From contig URPS01000036.1 in assembly GCA_900549855.1 (NCBI GenBank), positions 1 to 23,516 of the forward strand: DNA of 23,516 bases, written 5' to 3'. This stretch comes from an uncultured bacterium (lineage in GTDB: Bacteria > Cyanobacteriota > Vampirovibrionia > Gastranaerophilales > Gastranaerophilaceae). Shown here piece by piece: positions 14,124 through 20,920 of this stretch (the stretch's first letter is position 1; each line of letters begins with the position of its first letter). The position numbers were made by a program, and so were the translations under genes. The notes under the pieces are model-generated. The model ran no database searches. It saw only the letters and a list, made by a program, of their open reading frames with translations, and had not been told where the DNA came from.

Positions 14124-14651
14124 ATGTTTTTCAATACTATATATCAATCACCTGTTGGTGAAATTACACTTGCTTGTAATGAACAAGAAAAACTAGTCGG
14201 AGCGTGGCTTAAAGGACAAAAATATTTTGGTGGAACAATTGGTTCAGAATTTACTGCAAACGATAATCTTGAAATATTTAGACTGACTAAAGATTGGCTT
14301 AATAGATACTTTAAAGGGGATAAGCCTGAAATTTCAGAGATTCCACTAGCACCAATTGGTAATACTTTTAGACAACGAATTTGGCAAATACTTTACGAAA
14401 TCCCGTATGGAGAAGTATGGACTTATGGAAAAATCGCTCAAATTATTGCCCAAGAAAGAGGCAAAACAATGTCCGCTCAAGCAGTGGGTGGAGCCGTCGG
14501 GCATAATCCAATATCTATAATAATTCCTTGCCATAGAGTTGTAGGCACAAACGGCAATCTGACAGGTTATGCCGGTGGAATACAAACAAAAATTGCACTT
14601 CTTTCGCTCGAAGGGATCAATATAAAAGAATTGTTTATTCCTAAAAAATAA
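14124..14651 (+). CDS. ogt: Methylated-DNA-[protein]-cysteine S-methyltransferase
   Basis: This suicide enzyme transfers the methyl group from O6-methylguanine to its own cysteine. From the ATG at 14124 it has 175 residues. The active-site cysteine is in IIIPCHRVVGTNG, followed by LTGYAGGIQTKIALLSLEG. The helix-turn-helix part is FRQRIWQILYEIPYGEVWTYGKIAQIIA, with MSAQAVGGAVGHNPI carrying the small-residue and recognition helix. An upstream in-frame ATG at 14091 adds 11 residues not seen in the family. The chosen start has AAGGAAACGG at a good distance. Confidence 0.94.
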   Translation: MFFNTIYQSPVGEITLACNEQEKLVGAWLKGQKYFGGTIGSEFTANDNLEIFRLTKDWLNRYFKGDKPEISEIPLAPIGNTFRQRIWQILYEIPYGEVWTYGKIAQIIAQERGKTMSAQAVGGAVGHNPISIIIPCHRVVGTNGNLTGYAGGIQTKIALLSLEGINIKELFIPKK

Positions 14652-14943
14652 ATTTTATGTCTTGTTCTACAAAAACTTTGTACATTGTCAATTAGCACTT
14701 GGTTTGAGATTTTTGGACTGCAAGTATGATAATGAAACTCATAAAAACTCCTAAAAACACTGTAAATATTTAATATTTCTTAATATTGTTAAGTAAACTC
14801 CCAATATTGTTACAATTGGCGCAAACGTAGTAGTAGTAGTAGTAGTAGTAGTAAATTGTGCCTTTGTGAAAATTGTTAAGCAATTTTCTAATAATTAATT
14901 TCTTTAAATATACGTACGGAATATTAAAGAAAAGGAGTATAAT
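14652..14943. other. Intergenic region with (GTA)9 tract and 8-bp hairpin upstream of the EF-hand gene
   Basis: The 292-nt gap holds a pure (GTA)9 trinucleotide tract at 14827-14853 and a direct repeat of AATATTGTTA on its left. A perfect GAAAATTG/CAATTTTC inverted repeat with a 5-nt loop lies at 14868-14888. On the minus strand a 16-residue frame (14742-14692, beginning MSFIIILAV) has AGGAG before its ATG. The promoter of the downstream gene must lie here, but no -35/-10 pair is clearly best. No larger gene is seen. Confidence 0.6.
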
Positions 14944-15582
14944 ATGGCAATGCAAACTGAAACCAAGTTGATAGCTACCGAAAAAATGAGCGTGAAAGTG
15001 ATTAGAGAAAATGGTAATACTGCACAAAAATATGCTGTTGAAATTTTTGATGCTGACAATAATGGCATACTTGAAGGTCGCGAAGTAAGTCTTTTTAACA
15101 ACTGTCAATTTTCATATGACAAAAAGAGCGGACAATTAAGGATTTATGATAATCAAATTAGAAAAAATGGGCAAGGAGGTCAAATTGTTATTAATCCATA
15201 TACACACGAACATAGGGTAGATAAATATTTAAATGTAGGGTGTGAAACTGGGTATTATTCTGATGTTGTTAAAAAAGGAGATATGGAATCTTATGGTAAC
15301 TATAAATATAAACAGGATTCATTTGGTAATAGACTTTTTTACAATGAAGGGGCTAACCGTGGTCCTTACACATTGAGCAGTTTTGATAAAATAGAAGTAA
15401 CTCCAGATTATCAAACAGGAAATGATAAAATAAGTACAAAAGGAATTTCTGAACCTTTTGTACATAGACTTAGCAAAGGAATAAAAAAAGGAATAGAAAA
15501 ATTTGCTAAATATTGCTATGAGCATTCAAGAGAATATGAAATTCAACAAATGAAAGATAGAAACAATGCTATGTATTACTAA
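14944..15582 (+). CDS. Unknown protein with one EF-hand-type calcium-binding loop
   Basis: I do not recognise this 212-residue protein. It has no signal peptide or membrane helix. Residues 36-47 (DADNNGILEGRE) match the canonical 12-residue EF-hand loop with D1, D3, N5, G6, a hydrophobic residue at 8 and E12, so calcium binding is plausible. The middle is polar and aromatic, rich in Tyr, Asn and Gly (GYYSDVVKKGDMESYGNYKYKQDS), suggesting a beta-rich or flexible region. The C terminus is basic and helical (HRLSKGIKKGIEKFAKYCYEHSREYE). AAAGGAGTATAATATG gives a strong ribosome binding site. The gene stands alone on the plus strand with a terminator after it. The (GTA)9 tract lies 91 nt upstream of the start. 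Confidence 0.8.
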   Translation: MAMQTETKLIATEKMSVKVIRENGNTAQKYAVEIFDADNNGILEGREVSLFNNCQFSYDKKSGQLRIYDNQIRKNGQGGQIVINPYTHEHRVDKYLNVGCETGYYSDVVKKGDMESYGNYKYKQDSFGNRLFYNEGANRGPYTLSSFDKIEVTPDYQTGNDKISTKGISEPFVHRLSKGIKKGIEKFAKYCYEHSREYEIQQMKDRNNAMYY

Positions 15583-15597
15583 ATAGTTTGTAACAAG

Positions 15598-15620
15598 TAG
15601 GTTGGGCTTTAATCCAACGA
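15598..15620. repeat. Small GTTGG/CCAAC palindrome
   Basis: GTAGGTTGGGCTTTAATCCAAC forms a 5-bp or slightly longer stem just after the EF-hand gene. It resembles a class of dispersed GTAGGTTGGGT repeats known from several bacteria, but only one copy is in this window. Confidence 0.35.
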
Positions 15621-15638
15621 TTAATTAATATACCCAAT

Positions 15639-15663
15639 AAAAAACCCACCTTGCGGTGGGTTT
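15639..15663. terminator. Bidirectional terminator between the EF-hand gene and tRNA-Ser
   Basis: AAACCCACC, loop TTGC, GGTGGGTTT. On the minus strand it starts a few bases after the tRNA and is followed by six T residues. On the plus strand it ends the unknown gene with a shorter TTT. Confidence 0.9.
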
Positions 15664-15668
15664 AAATT

Positions 15669-15758
15669 CGGAGACGGTGGGATTCGAACCCACGATACAG
15701 GTTGCCCCATATAACACCTTAGCAGGGTGCCGCCTTCAGCCGACTCGGCCACGTCTCC
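15669..15758 (-). tRNA. tRNA-Ser (anticodon GCU)
   Basis: On the minus strand a full cloverleaf can be drawn: acceptor GGAGACG with CGTCTCC and G as discriminator base; D-arm GCCGAGTCGGCTGAAGGC; anticodon arm with stem CACC/GGTG and loop CTGCTAA, so anticodon GCU reading AGC/AGU; a long variable arm typical of type II serine tRNAs; and T-arm GTGGG TTCGAAT CCCAC. The 3' CCA is not encoded. A TATTAT at 15778-15773 is a possible -10 box, and a terminator follows directly. Confidence 0.96.
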
Positions 15759-15819
15759 TCGGTGTTAAAACTATAATATCATAAACATTTTATTTTTAAA
15801 AGTACTTATTTATTTTTTC

Positions 15820-15852
15820 TAACAAAGAACCCCCGATTGGATGTTCGGGGGT
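15820..15852 (-). terminator. Rho-independent terminator after the 51-residue gene
   Basis: ACCCCCGA and TCGGGGGT form an 8-bp GC-rich stem with an 8-nt loop. On the minus strand it is followed by TCTTTGTT. It lies about 70 nt after the stop codon of the small gene. Confidence 0.75.
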
Positions 15853-15923
15853 CTATACTCTCAACTATCTTAATAACAGACAGCCCTTTCTGAGCATACG
15901 AGAACACTGTTCTCCGCTCTTTT

Positions 15924-16079
15924 TTACTTCACAGCTTGCAGTTTTACCTGAATTCCGGTTTCCGCATTAATTGCAACTGCATTAGAAATCGCCATCGCCC
16001 TGCGTTTTTTAGCTCCTCTTAATATAAATTCAACTCCGCTAAATGTGTTGTTTGTTGGGGTTGTAAGCTTCTTTAACAT
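15924..16079 (-). CDS. Small unknown protein, 51 residues
   Basis: I do not recognise this protein. The frame runs from the ATG at 16079-16077 to TAA at 15926-15924 and gives 51 residues, beginning MLKKLTTPTNNTFSGVEFIL, with a basic patch RGAKKRRAMAIS and ending IQVKLQAVK. It is basic and short, with no membrane segment. AAAGGACAACAGGATATG gives a good ribosome binding site. A TATAAT box sits inside a 7-bp inverted repeat upstream, and a terminator follows, so the unit looks like a complete monocistronic gene. It could be a small nucleic-acid-binding or regulatory protein, but that is only a guess. It lies between rsmI and tRNA-Ser. Confidence 0.6.
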   Translation of the reverse strand: MLKKLTTPTNNTFSGVEFILRGAKKRRAMAISNAVAINAETGIQVKLQAVK

Positions 16080-16094
16080 ATCCTGTTGTCCTTT

Positions 16095-16139
16095 CCGATA
16101 ATGTATATTTCCTGTATTATACTTATCGGCATTTTTTTC
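16095..16139 (-). promoter_or_regulatory. Promoter region with inverted repeat for the 51-residue gene
   Basis: On the minus strand TATAAT (16131-16126) lies just inside the inverted repeat CCGATAA (16139-16133) and TTATCGG (16101-16095), which are separated by 31 nt. The arms flank the likely transcription start and end just before the ribosome binding site. An operator or a leader hairpin are both possible. The -35 box is weak. Confidence 0.45.
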
Positions 16140-16204
16140 AAAAACTTTAGGATTTTAAGAAGTTTTTTTACAAATCGTTACATTAAAAATAAATATCCTC
16201 ATCA

Positions 16205-17017
16205 CTATTGGTTTATAACAGTTTGATAAACTTCATTCTTATTTAGTCCAAACAACGTTGAAATTATTGTAGCAATTTCTTTTGCCTTAAACCCTTTATC
16301 TTTAAGCTCTTTTATTTTAATTTCTAAATCAACCAGTTCTGCATTTTCTTCCGCATAAATCATACAAACAATTTCGCCACGTATTCCTTCTTTAAAATGA
16401 TTTATTATCTCTTCTGCGGTTCCAATTACAACTTCCTCAAACAGCTTAGAAAGTTCACGTGCTAAGGCTAATTTTGCTGTTGGGCGAATTTCCTTAATAC
16501 AATCAAGCGTCTTTAATATTCTCTCCGGCGAATCATAAAAAACAGTATTTAAACCTGCATATCTTTGCGCAAGTTCTTTTATCTGTTTTTCACTCCTTGG
16601 TATAAAACCCACAAAAGCAAATTCTTCTCCACCTCTAGGTACTTGTGATAAAAACGTCGTGACCGCAGATGCCCCAGGAAGAGCCGTTATCTCAAAATTT
16701 TCTTTTCTTAATTCATCCACAATTACATTCCCAGGGTCACAAATCATTGGAGTGCCTGCATCAGACACAAGCGCAATTGTTTTTCCATTTCTTAATTCGT
16801 TCAAGAAGAATTCCACACGCTCTCGCTCATTGTATTTATGATAAGAAACACATTTTGTTCTTATATCATAATGATTAAGAAGTTTTTGTGTAGTTCTTGT
16901 ATCTTCACACGCAATAAAATCAACCTCTTTCAGAACTTCGATAGCTCTAAGAGTAATATCTGAAATATTTCCAATCGGAGTTGGTACTATATAAAACTGG
17001 AATTTTCTCTGTGACAT
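16205..17017 (-). CDS. rsmI: 16S rRNA (cytidine(1402)-2'-O)-methyltransferase RsmI
   Basis: RsmI methylates the ribose of C1402 in 16S rRNA. The 270-residue protein has the tetrapyrrole-methylase fold with family signatures: FYIVPTPIGNISDITLRA, EVDFIACEDTRTTQKLL, SYHKYNERER, IALVSDAGTPMICDPG, ITALPGASAVTTFLSQ and FVGFIPR, then VFYDSPERILKTL and ALARELSKLFEEV. The C-terminal helical part (LKDKGFKAKEIATIISTLFGLNKNEVYQTVI) is also typical. There is no ribosome binding site; a -10 box ends six bases before the ATG, so the mRNA is probably leaderless. It stands alone between the small gene and a palindrome-rich gap. Confidence 0.95.
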   Translation of the reverse strand: MSQRKFQFYIVPTPIGNISDITLRAIEVLKEVDFIACEDTRTTQKLLNHYDIRTKCVSYHKYNERERVEFFLNELRNGKTIALVSDAGTPMICDPGNVIVDELRKENFEITALPGASAVTTFLSQVPRGGEEFAFVGFIPRSEKQIKELAQRYAGLNTVFYDSPERILKTLDCIKEIRPTAKLALARELSKLFEEVVIGTAEEIINHFKEGIRGEIVCMIYAEENAELVDLEIKIKELKDKGFKAKEIATIISTLFGLNKNEVYQTVINQ

Positions 17018-17023
17018 AGATTA

Positions 17024-17052
17024 ATTCTAGCATGAATAATGAGCAGGGTAAA
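17024..17052 (-). promoter_or_regulatory. Promoter of rsmI, implying a leaderless mRNA
   Basis: On the minus strand TTTACC (17052-17047), a 17-nt spacer and TAGAAT (17029-17024) are followed by only six bases before the ATG. Transcription would begin at or within a base or two of the start codon. Confidence 0.6.
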
Positions 17053-17448
17053 TGAAAATACACCTCTAACCTCCATGAATAGGGAGGTCGCAGCTGTTTG
17101 CGAAGCTCTGCTGAGCTTTACAGATGCGGGTGGGTTGCTGTAAATACGTCATAGATGATTCCCTACGGGTAAGCCCCCTCCCTAGCCCTCACCCAAGGAG
17201 AGGGAACATGAAACGCGCTATTCAACGACAATCCATACTTAACACAGAGAAAAATTCCCCTACAGGTTAATACTCCTTGCACTTTACTTTCACTTACCGA
17301 CTTGTAAGTGTGATATAATACCTTCCCTTTTTAGGAAAGGGGGTGCACGTACTTATTTTTACCGGACAGTAGTACCTAACTAGGGCTAATGCACAGCAAA
17401 ACATCTAATCCCAACTACGCATCCAAGCCTCTACACCTCTAAGCGCTA
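17040..17448. other. Non-coding region with a cluster of different palindromes
   Basis: No gene is seen in about 400 nt. The region holds several unrelated inverted repeats: ACCTCC/GGAGGT (17069-17088), CCCTCACCCAAGGAGAGGG (17186-17204, related to the GC-rich repeat family), CACTTAC/GTAAGTG (17291-17310) and CCCTTT/AAAGGG (17325-17341). A GC-rich stretch at about 17085-17140 also has short complementary segments. No tRNA, SRP RNA or other RNA gene could be recognised. Confidence 0.6.
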
Positions 17449-17862
17449 TTAACCTTGCCACTTTGTTTTTTCTAAAAACGTTTTAACGGCATCAACCAAA
17501 TTATCAGGAGTTACCAGTGATGTTTCACCTTCCGGCGGGATTTCTTTTTTAGCTTGCAACAAATTTTCACGAATTTTGTTATAAAGCGTAAGTATCAAAT
17601 ACAACATTATAGAAGAAATTCCAACTCCTGCCATTGCTGCAAGAAATTTCTTCGCTATCTTTTTTTTACTCACCGGCTGTTTGTGCGGAATTGTATCCAA
17701 TACAGGAAGTTCTTCTCTTGCGGTACTTACGTATCTATCCGAAACATCTTCTTGGCTTATTGGCGTTAAAGCTTCCGGTGCACCGGTATTCTCCGGTTCA
17801 GCAAGAACCGGAGATACAAGTGTTAACATAATTAATAATGCGAAAAATCTATTCTTCAACAT
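17449..17862 (-). CDS. Unknown secreted or membrane-anchored protein downstream of RNase E/G
   Basis: I do not recognise this 137-residue protein. It begins with a signal peptide (MLKNRFFALLIMLTLVSPVLA, cleavage near AEP). A polar stretch of about 40 residues follows, then KKKIAKKF and a membrane helix around residues 73-93 (FLAAMAGVGISSIMLYLILTLYN), and a short charged C-terminal part ending KTFLEKTKWQG. The first part should lie outside the cytoplasm and the tail inside. Its start overlaps the end of the RNase gene by 14 bases, so the two are probably translated from one mRNA. It may be tied to RNase localisation, but nothing in the sequence proves that. Confidence 0.75.
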   Translation of the reverse strand: MLKNRFFALLIMLTLVSPVLAEPENTGAPEALTPISQEDVSDRYVSTAREELPVLDTIPHKQPVSKKKIAKKFLAAMAGVGISSIMLYLILTLYNKIRENLLQAKKEIPPEGETSLVTPDNLVDAVKTFLEKTKWQG

Positions 17863-19693
17863 TCTTTTTTACAGTCCTTTTTGTTCTTTTTTGAGAATTT
17901 CTATTTGGTCTGCGTGTTCTTTTTGGTTTTTCTTCTTCAGTCACCTCTACCGGAACCTCTGTCGTATTTTCGGTAGATTCATCTACAACTACTTCTTTTT
18001 CTGTTTCTACCTTATCAGCTTTTCTTTTTTTTGCAGAAGTTTCTTTTTCTTCCGGCTTCTTTTCTTCTTTTGGTTTATCAGCTTCAAGATCTGTTTTATC
18101 AGCATTTTCAGCTATTACCGGAGAAATTTCAGAAGTTTCATTGATTACTGTTTGAGCAATATTTTCTGCCTGAACTTCAGTTTCTTTAACCTTCTTACGA
18201 CCTCTGCCACGACCTTTTGTCTTTTTAACTTCTTTTTCTTCTTTGATTTCCTTAACTTCCGCTTGAGCTGTTACAGACGGATTTTCACTAACTTGTTCTA
18301 ACTTAGCTTCCTGTTCAGGAATTGGTTGTTCAATTAACAATTCAGCTTCCTGTTTAGTGTTTTCGTTTTTGTTATTATTAAATTTATTATTATTGTTAAA
18401 TTTCTTTTTGCCACCCATTGGAAGTTTCAACTTAGCTGCTTTTGCTCTGTATTCACCTTCAGAAGTTGCAGATGCAAACTTGATATCTTCCATAATATAA
18501 CCATTGCCTTGGCAATGTGGGCAACGTTTTGCGAAGATTTCACTAATTGCTTGACCTTGTCTGTGTCTTGTCATTTCAACAAGTCCCAAATCCGATAGTT
18601 GACCGACTTGAGGTTTAGCCTTATCCGCTTCAACAGCCATTTCAAGTTCTTCCATCATAGCAAGCTTGTCAACACGATTAGTCATATCAATAAAGTCGAT
18701 AATAATCATACCGCCGATATTTCTAAGTCTTAATTGACGTGCAATTTCGTGTACTGCTTCAATATTAGTTTTTAAAATTGTTTCATCTTGAGTTGCAGAA
18801 TTAGTAAACTTACCGCTATTTACATCAATAACAGTTAGAGCTTCTGTGGTTTGGATAAACAAATATCCGCCTGATGGAAGATTAACTTTCATCTGCAAAG
18901 CAGCCTTAATTTCCTTATGAATATCCATTGCAACCAATAATGGTTCAGAACCCTTATATAGGGTTACATTAATATTTTTATTCATGTGCCAGTTTTGAAG
19001 AATATTTTGAACTCTATTTAGCGCAAAAGCTGTATCCACAACGATTTCTTGTGTTTCTTCATTACAAGCTTCTCTAATAACTCTATACAACAAATCTTGG
19101 TCACGATAAAGCAAACTTGGCGGAGTTAAGCTTTCTGCGGAAGTAATAATATTGTTCCATTTTTCCAACAAAATTTCTAAATCTTCTTGAATATCGCTTT
19201 CTGACTGTCCTTCAGCTTCCGTTCTGACAATCACCCCAACACCTACAGGCTTAAGTAGGTTAACGATAGATTTTAATCTTGCTCTTTCTTTAGCAGATGT
19301 GATTTTTTTACTTACGTTAATCCCCGGTTCGTTAGGCATAAGTACTAAAAATCTCCCTGGGAGTGAAATTTCTGTTGTTACACGAGGACCTTTATGTCCA
19401 ACGGGCTCTTTTACAACCTGAACAACAATTTTTTGTTTTGGCTTAAGCTTGTCTTGTAAAGCACCTTTGCCCATAACATCTTGAGCGTGCAAAAAGCCCA
19501 TTTTATCAGAACCCACATTTACAAACGCAGCTTCGATTGATGGTAAAATGTTTTCTACTTGTGCTAAATATACATCACCTAAGATAATTTCACCTCTATG
19601 CACATAAAATTCGGCAACTTTACCTTTTTCAATTACTGCAGCGATATTATCACGTTCTGCTATCACAATTTTGTTTGATACTAAATCTTTCAT
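17849..19693 (-). CDS. rne: Ribonuclease E/G family endoribonuclease
   Basis: RNase E/G cleaves single-stranded A/U-rich RNA in mRNA decay and rRNA or tRNA processing. The 614-residue protein has an N-terminal S1-type RNA-binding region (about 35-115, GEIILGDVYLAQVENILPSIEAAFVNVG), a 5'-sensor/RNase H-like part, and the DNase I-like catalytic part with D290 (VIDVNSGKF) and D333 (IIDFIDMTNR) as the metal ligands. The Zn-link cysteines are C391 and C394 (CPHCQGNG). Residues from about 410 are low-complexity: an Asn/Lys stretch, a long Glu/Lys/Val region, and a very basic end (KPKRTRRPNRNSQKRTKR). Such tails recruit partners in degradosomes. AAAGGATTTAAGAAATG supports the start. It lies after the radical SAM locus and overlaps the next gene. 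Confidence 0.95.
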   Translation of the reverse strand: MKDLVSNKIVIAERDNIAAVIEKGKVAEFYVHRGEIILGDVYLAQVENILPSIEAAFVNVGSDKMGFLHAQDVMGKGALQDKLKPKQKIVVQVVKEPVGHKGPRVTTEISLPGRFLVLMPNEPGINVSKKITSAKERARLKSIVNLLKPVGVGVIVRTEAEGQSESDIQEDLEILLEKWNNIITSAESLTPPSLLYRDQDLLYRVIREACNEETQEIVVDTAFALNRVQNILQNWHMNKNINVTLYKGSEPLLVAMDIHKEIKAALQMKVNLPSGGYLFIQTTEALTVIDVNSGKFTNSATQDETILKTNIEAVHEIARQLRLRNIGGMIIIDFIDMTNRVDKLAMMEELEMAVEADKAKPQVGQLSDLGLVEMTRHRQGQAISEIFAKRCPHCQGNGYIMEDIKFASATSEGEYRAKAAKLKLPMGGKKKFNNNNKFNNNKNENTKQEAELLIEQPIPEQEAKLEQVSENPSVTAQAEVKEIKEEKEVKKTKGRGRGRKKVKETEVQAENIAQTVINETSEISPVIAENADKTDLEADKPKEEKKPEEKETSAKKRKADKVETEKEVVVDESTENTTEVPVEVTEEEKPKRTRRPNRNSQKRTKRTVKKNVEE

Positions 19694-19708
19694 TTCTTAA
19701 ATCCTTTG

Positions 19709-19788
19709 TTAGTTTAGCAGTTTAGGAGTTTAGAAGTTGAGAAGAAATTTTAATTCCTATTCTATCTAATTCTTAAACCTGCACTATT
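19709..19788. repeat. Possible hairpin element E (AGTTTAG-unit arm) upstream of the RNase E/G gene
   Basis: The left side reads AGTTTAGC, AGTTTAGG, AGTTTAGA, AGTTGAGA (19711-19742), four 8-nt units in a row. The centre has TTTTAATTCC, similar to one end of the loops of elements A-C. The right side contains TTCTTAAACCTGCACTA, partly complementary to the units. Pairing is poorer than in A-D. Confidence 0.45.
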
Positions 19789-19818
19789 TCTTATTTTCTG
19801 GGGTAATTTTCAGCCCCT

Positions 19819-20115
19819 CTACATTTCGTTGAGGTTTTCGTCTAAAAATCGTACTCTCGTAATATCAAATATTTGTTCTTTGTTAACCAGTTTCATTAAA
19901 TCATCAGCTCTCAAAGCCGGAATATCTGACTCTTGACCGGTCTTTAGACATATGAACAGACTATCACCTTCAAATCTATGTGTACCGATAGATTTCTTAA
20001 AATCTGTTGTTTTATCAAAACCTTTTTTGTTTTTCTTCGTGATTAAAATTTCAGCGGAAGATAAAACCTTATCTACATCATACATAAATTTGTCAAAATT
20101 GTAAAGAGAATACAA
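19819..20115 (-). pseudogene. Duplicated 3' fragment of the radical SAM/DUF2344 gene
   Basis: The 98-codon frame starts at a TTG (20115-20113) and has no ribosome binding site. Its residues from YNFDKF to the end match the last 94 residues of the protein encoded at 20921-23494 at 66 of 94 positions (about 70 percent identity), with mostly conservative changes and no frameshift. Shared blocks include KKNKKG, KTTDFKKS, IPALRAD and FLDENL. It is only the end of the DUF2344 domain and should have no function alone. It lies where the 3' end of the full gene would be expected, next to the RNase gene, while the complete gene is now 805 nt away behind a lipoprotein gene. Confidence 0.8.
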
Positions 20116-20195
20116 AAATAATTTTTCTAAATAGCAAAAATAATTTTCAGAAGTTTTTCTACAAATATAGTATAAAAAAGAAAGGATTTTAGAAA

Positions 20196-20831
20196 ATGAA
20201 CATTAAAACACTTGCTATTGTAACTCCATTAGCCGTATCTGCTTTTGCTTTAACAGGATGTTCTTCAAACGAAAATAATAAAGCAACTGAAGAACCGAGT
20301 AGTAATAAAGAAACTAAAGAACTGAGTGTTTCTAAAAACGAAAACTCCGCGTCTATTGAAAATAGCATACACAATGACAATGCTAAACCGAATAAAAAAA
20401 TCAATATTAATAAACCTAACTTACCACGCATTAATTCTGATATTATACAGTACAGAAATTTATCTGGCAAGCTGGTAGACGTAGAAATTGTTGATAATGC
20501 AACAATTTCTTTATATAGTGCAGTACAAAAACATTCTACCACTGGCTCTCCTGAAATAAAAGATATTGGCGATTTTTATGCAGATGTAGAATCAAATATT
20601 AGCAAAGCACAAAACGATAAGCCAGACCGTGTGCTAGTAGATGCTGGAATGTTTGACTTAAGCCGTCAAAATATTATAGCACTAAGACATTTACAGTGTT
20701 CAAATATGTTTAACAAATTATTTGATATTTTTACATCTCCAAAAAGCGAAGGTGGCGAAACTATCACCGTAAAAGAATATACAAAAATGATGGACGCATG
20801 GTCATCTACTGGAATTGTAAGCAATGATTAA
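20196..20831 (+). CDS. Predicted lipoprotein of unknown function
   Basis: The 211-residue protein has a lipoprotein signal peptide, MNIKTLAIVTPLAVSAFALTGC, with lipobox LTGC and lipid-modified C22. Ser-Ser-Asn follows, so outer-membrane or surface location is plausible. Residues 25-80 are polar and low-complexity (Asn, Ser, Glu, Lys) and look like a flexible linker. The rest (about 85-211) is a small unrecognised domain with RVLVDAGMFDLSRQNIIALRHLQCSNMFNKLFDIF. AAAGGATTT precedes the ATG. It is the only plus-strand gene in this part and lies between the two copies of the radical SAM 3' end, so it was probably inserted there. Confidence 0.82.
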   Translation: MNIKTLAIVTPLAVSAFALTGCSSNENNKATEEPSSNKETKELSVSKNENSASIENSIHNDNAKPNKKININKPNLPRINSDIIQYRNLSGKLVDVEIVDNATISLYSAVQKHSTTGSPEIKDIGDFYADVESNISKAQNDKPDRVLVDAGMFDLSRQNIIALRHLQCSNMFNKLFDIFTSPKSEGGETITVKEYTKMMDAWSSTGIVSND

Positions 20832-20877
20832 ATATTGAATATTAAAAATGTTATTGCGGTGGGTTAAAATACATATG

Positions 20878-20905
20878 GGTGGGAAAAGCGGAAGCGGTTC
20901 CCACC
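20878..20905. terminator. Hairpin between convergent lipoprotein and radical SAM genes
   Basis: GGTGGGAA and TTCCCACC form a perfect 8-bp GC-rich stem with a 12-nt loop between two convergent genes, about 16 nt after the radical SAM stop. No T-run follows on either strand, so termination is less sure. Confidence 0.5.
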
Positions 20906-20920
20906 GTTACATTACACAAA

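Noticed and set aside
14770..15108. Minus-strand frame of 112 codons over the EF-hand gene and the GTA tract
   Set aside because: It has poly-Tyr from the trinucleotide repeat and no ribosome binding site; the plus-strand gene has a strong start and a terminator.
17085..17140. SRP RNA or other housekeeping RNA in the GC-rich part of the gap
   Set aside because: No conserved SRP RNA loop, 6S or RNase P signature could be found; only short complementary segments.
17681..18301. Plus-strand frame of 206 codons
   Set aside because: It is antisense to the Lys/Glu-rich tail of the RNase and the overlapping small gene; its Phe/Ser/Cys-rich low complexity is a by-product of that composition.
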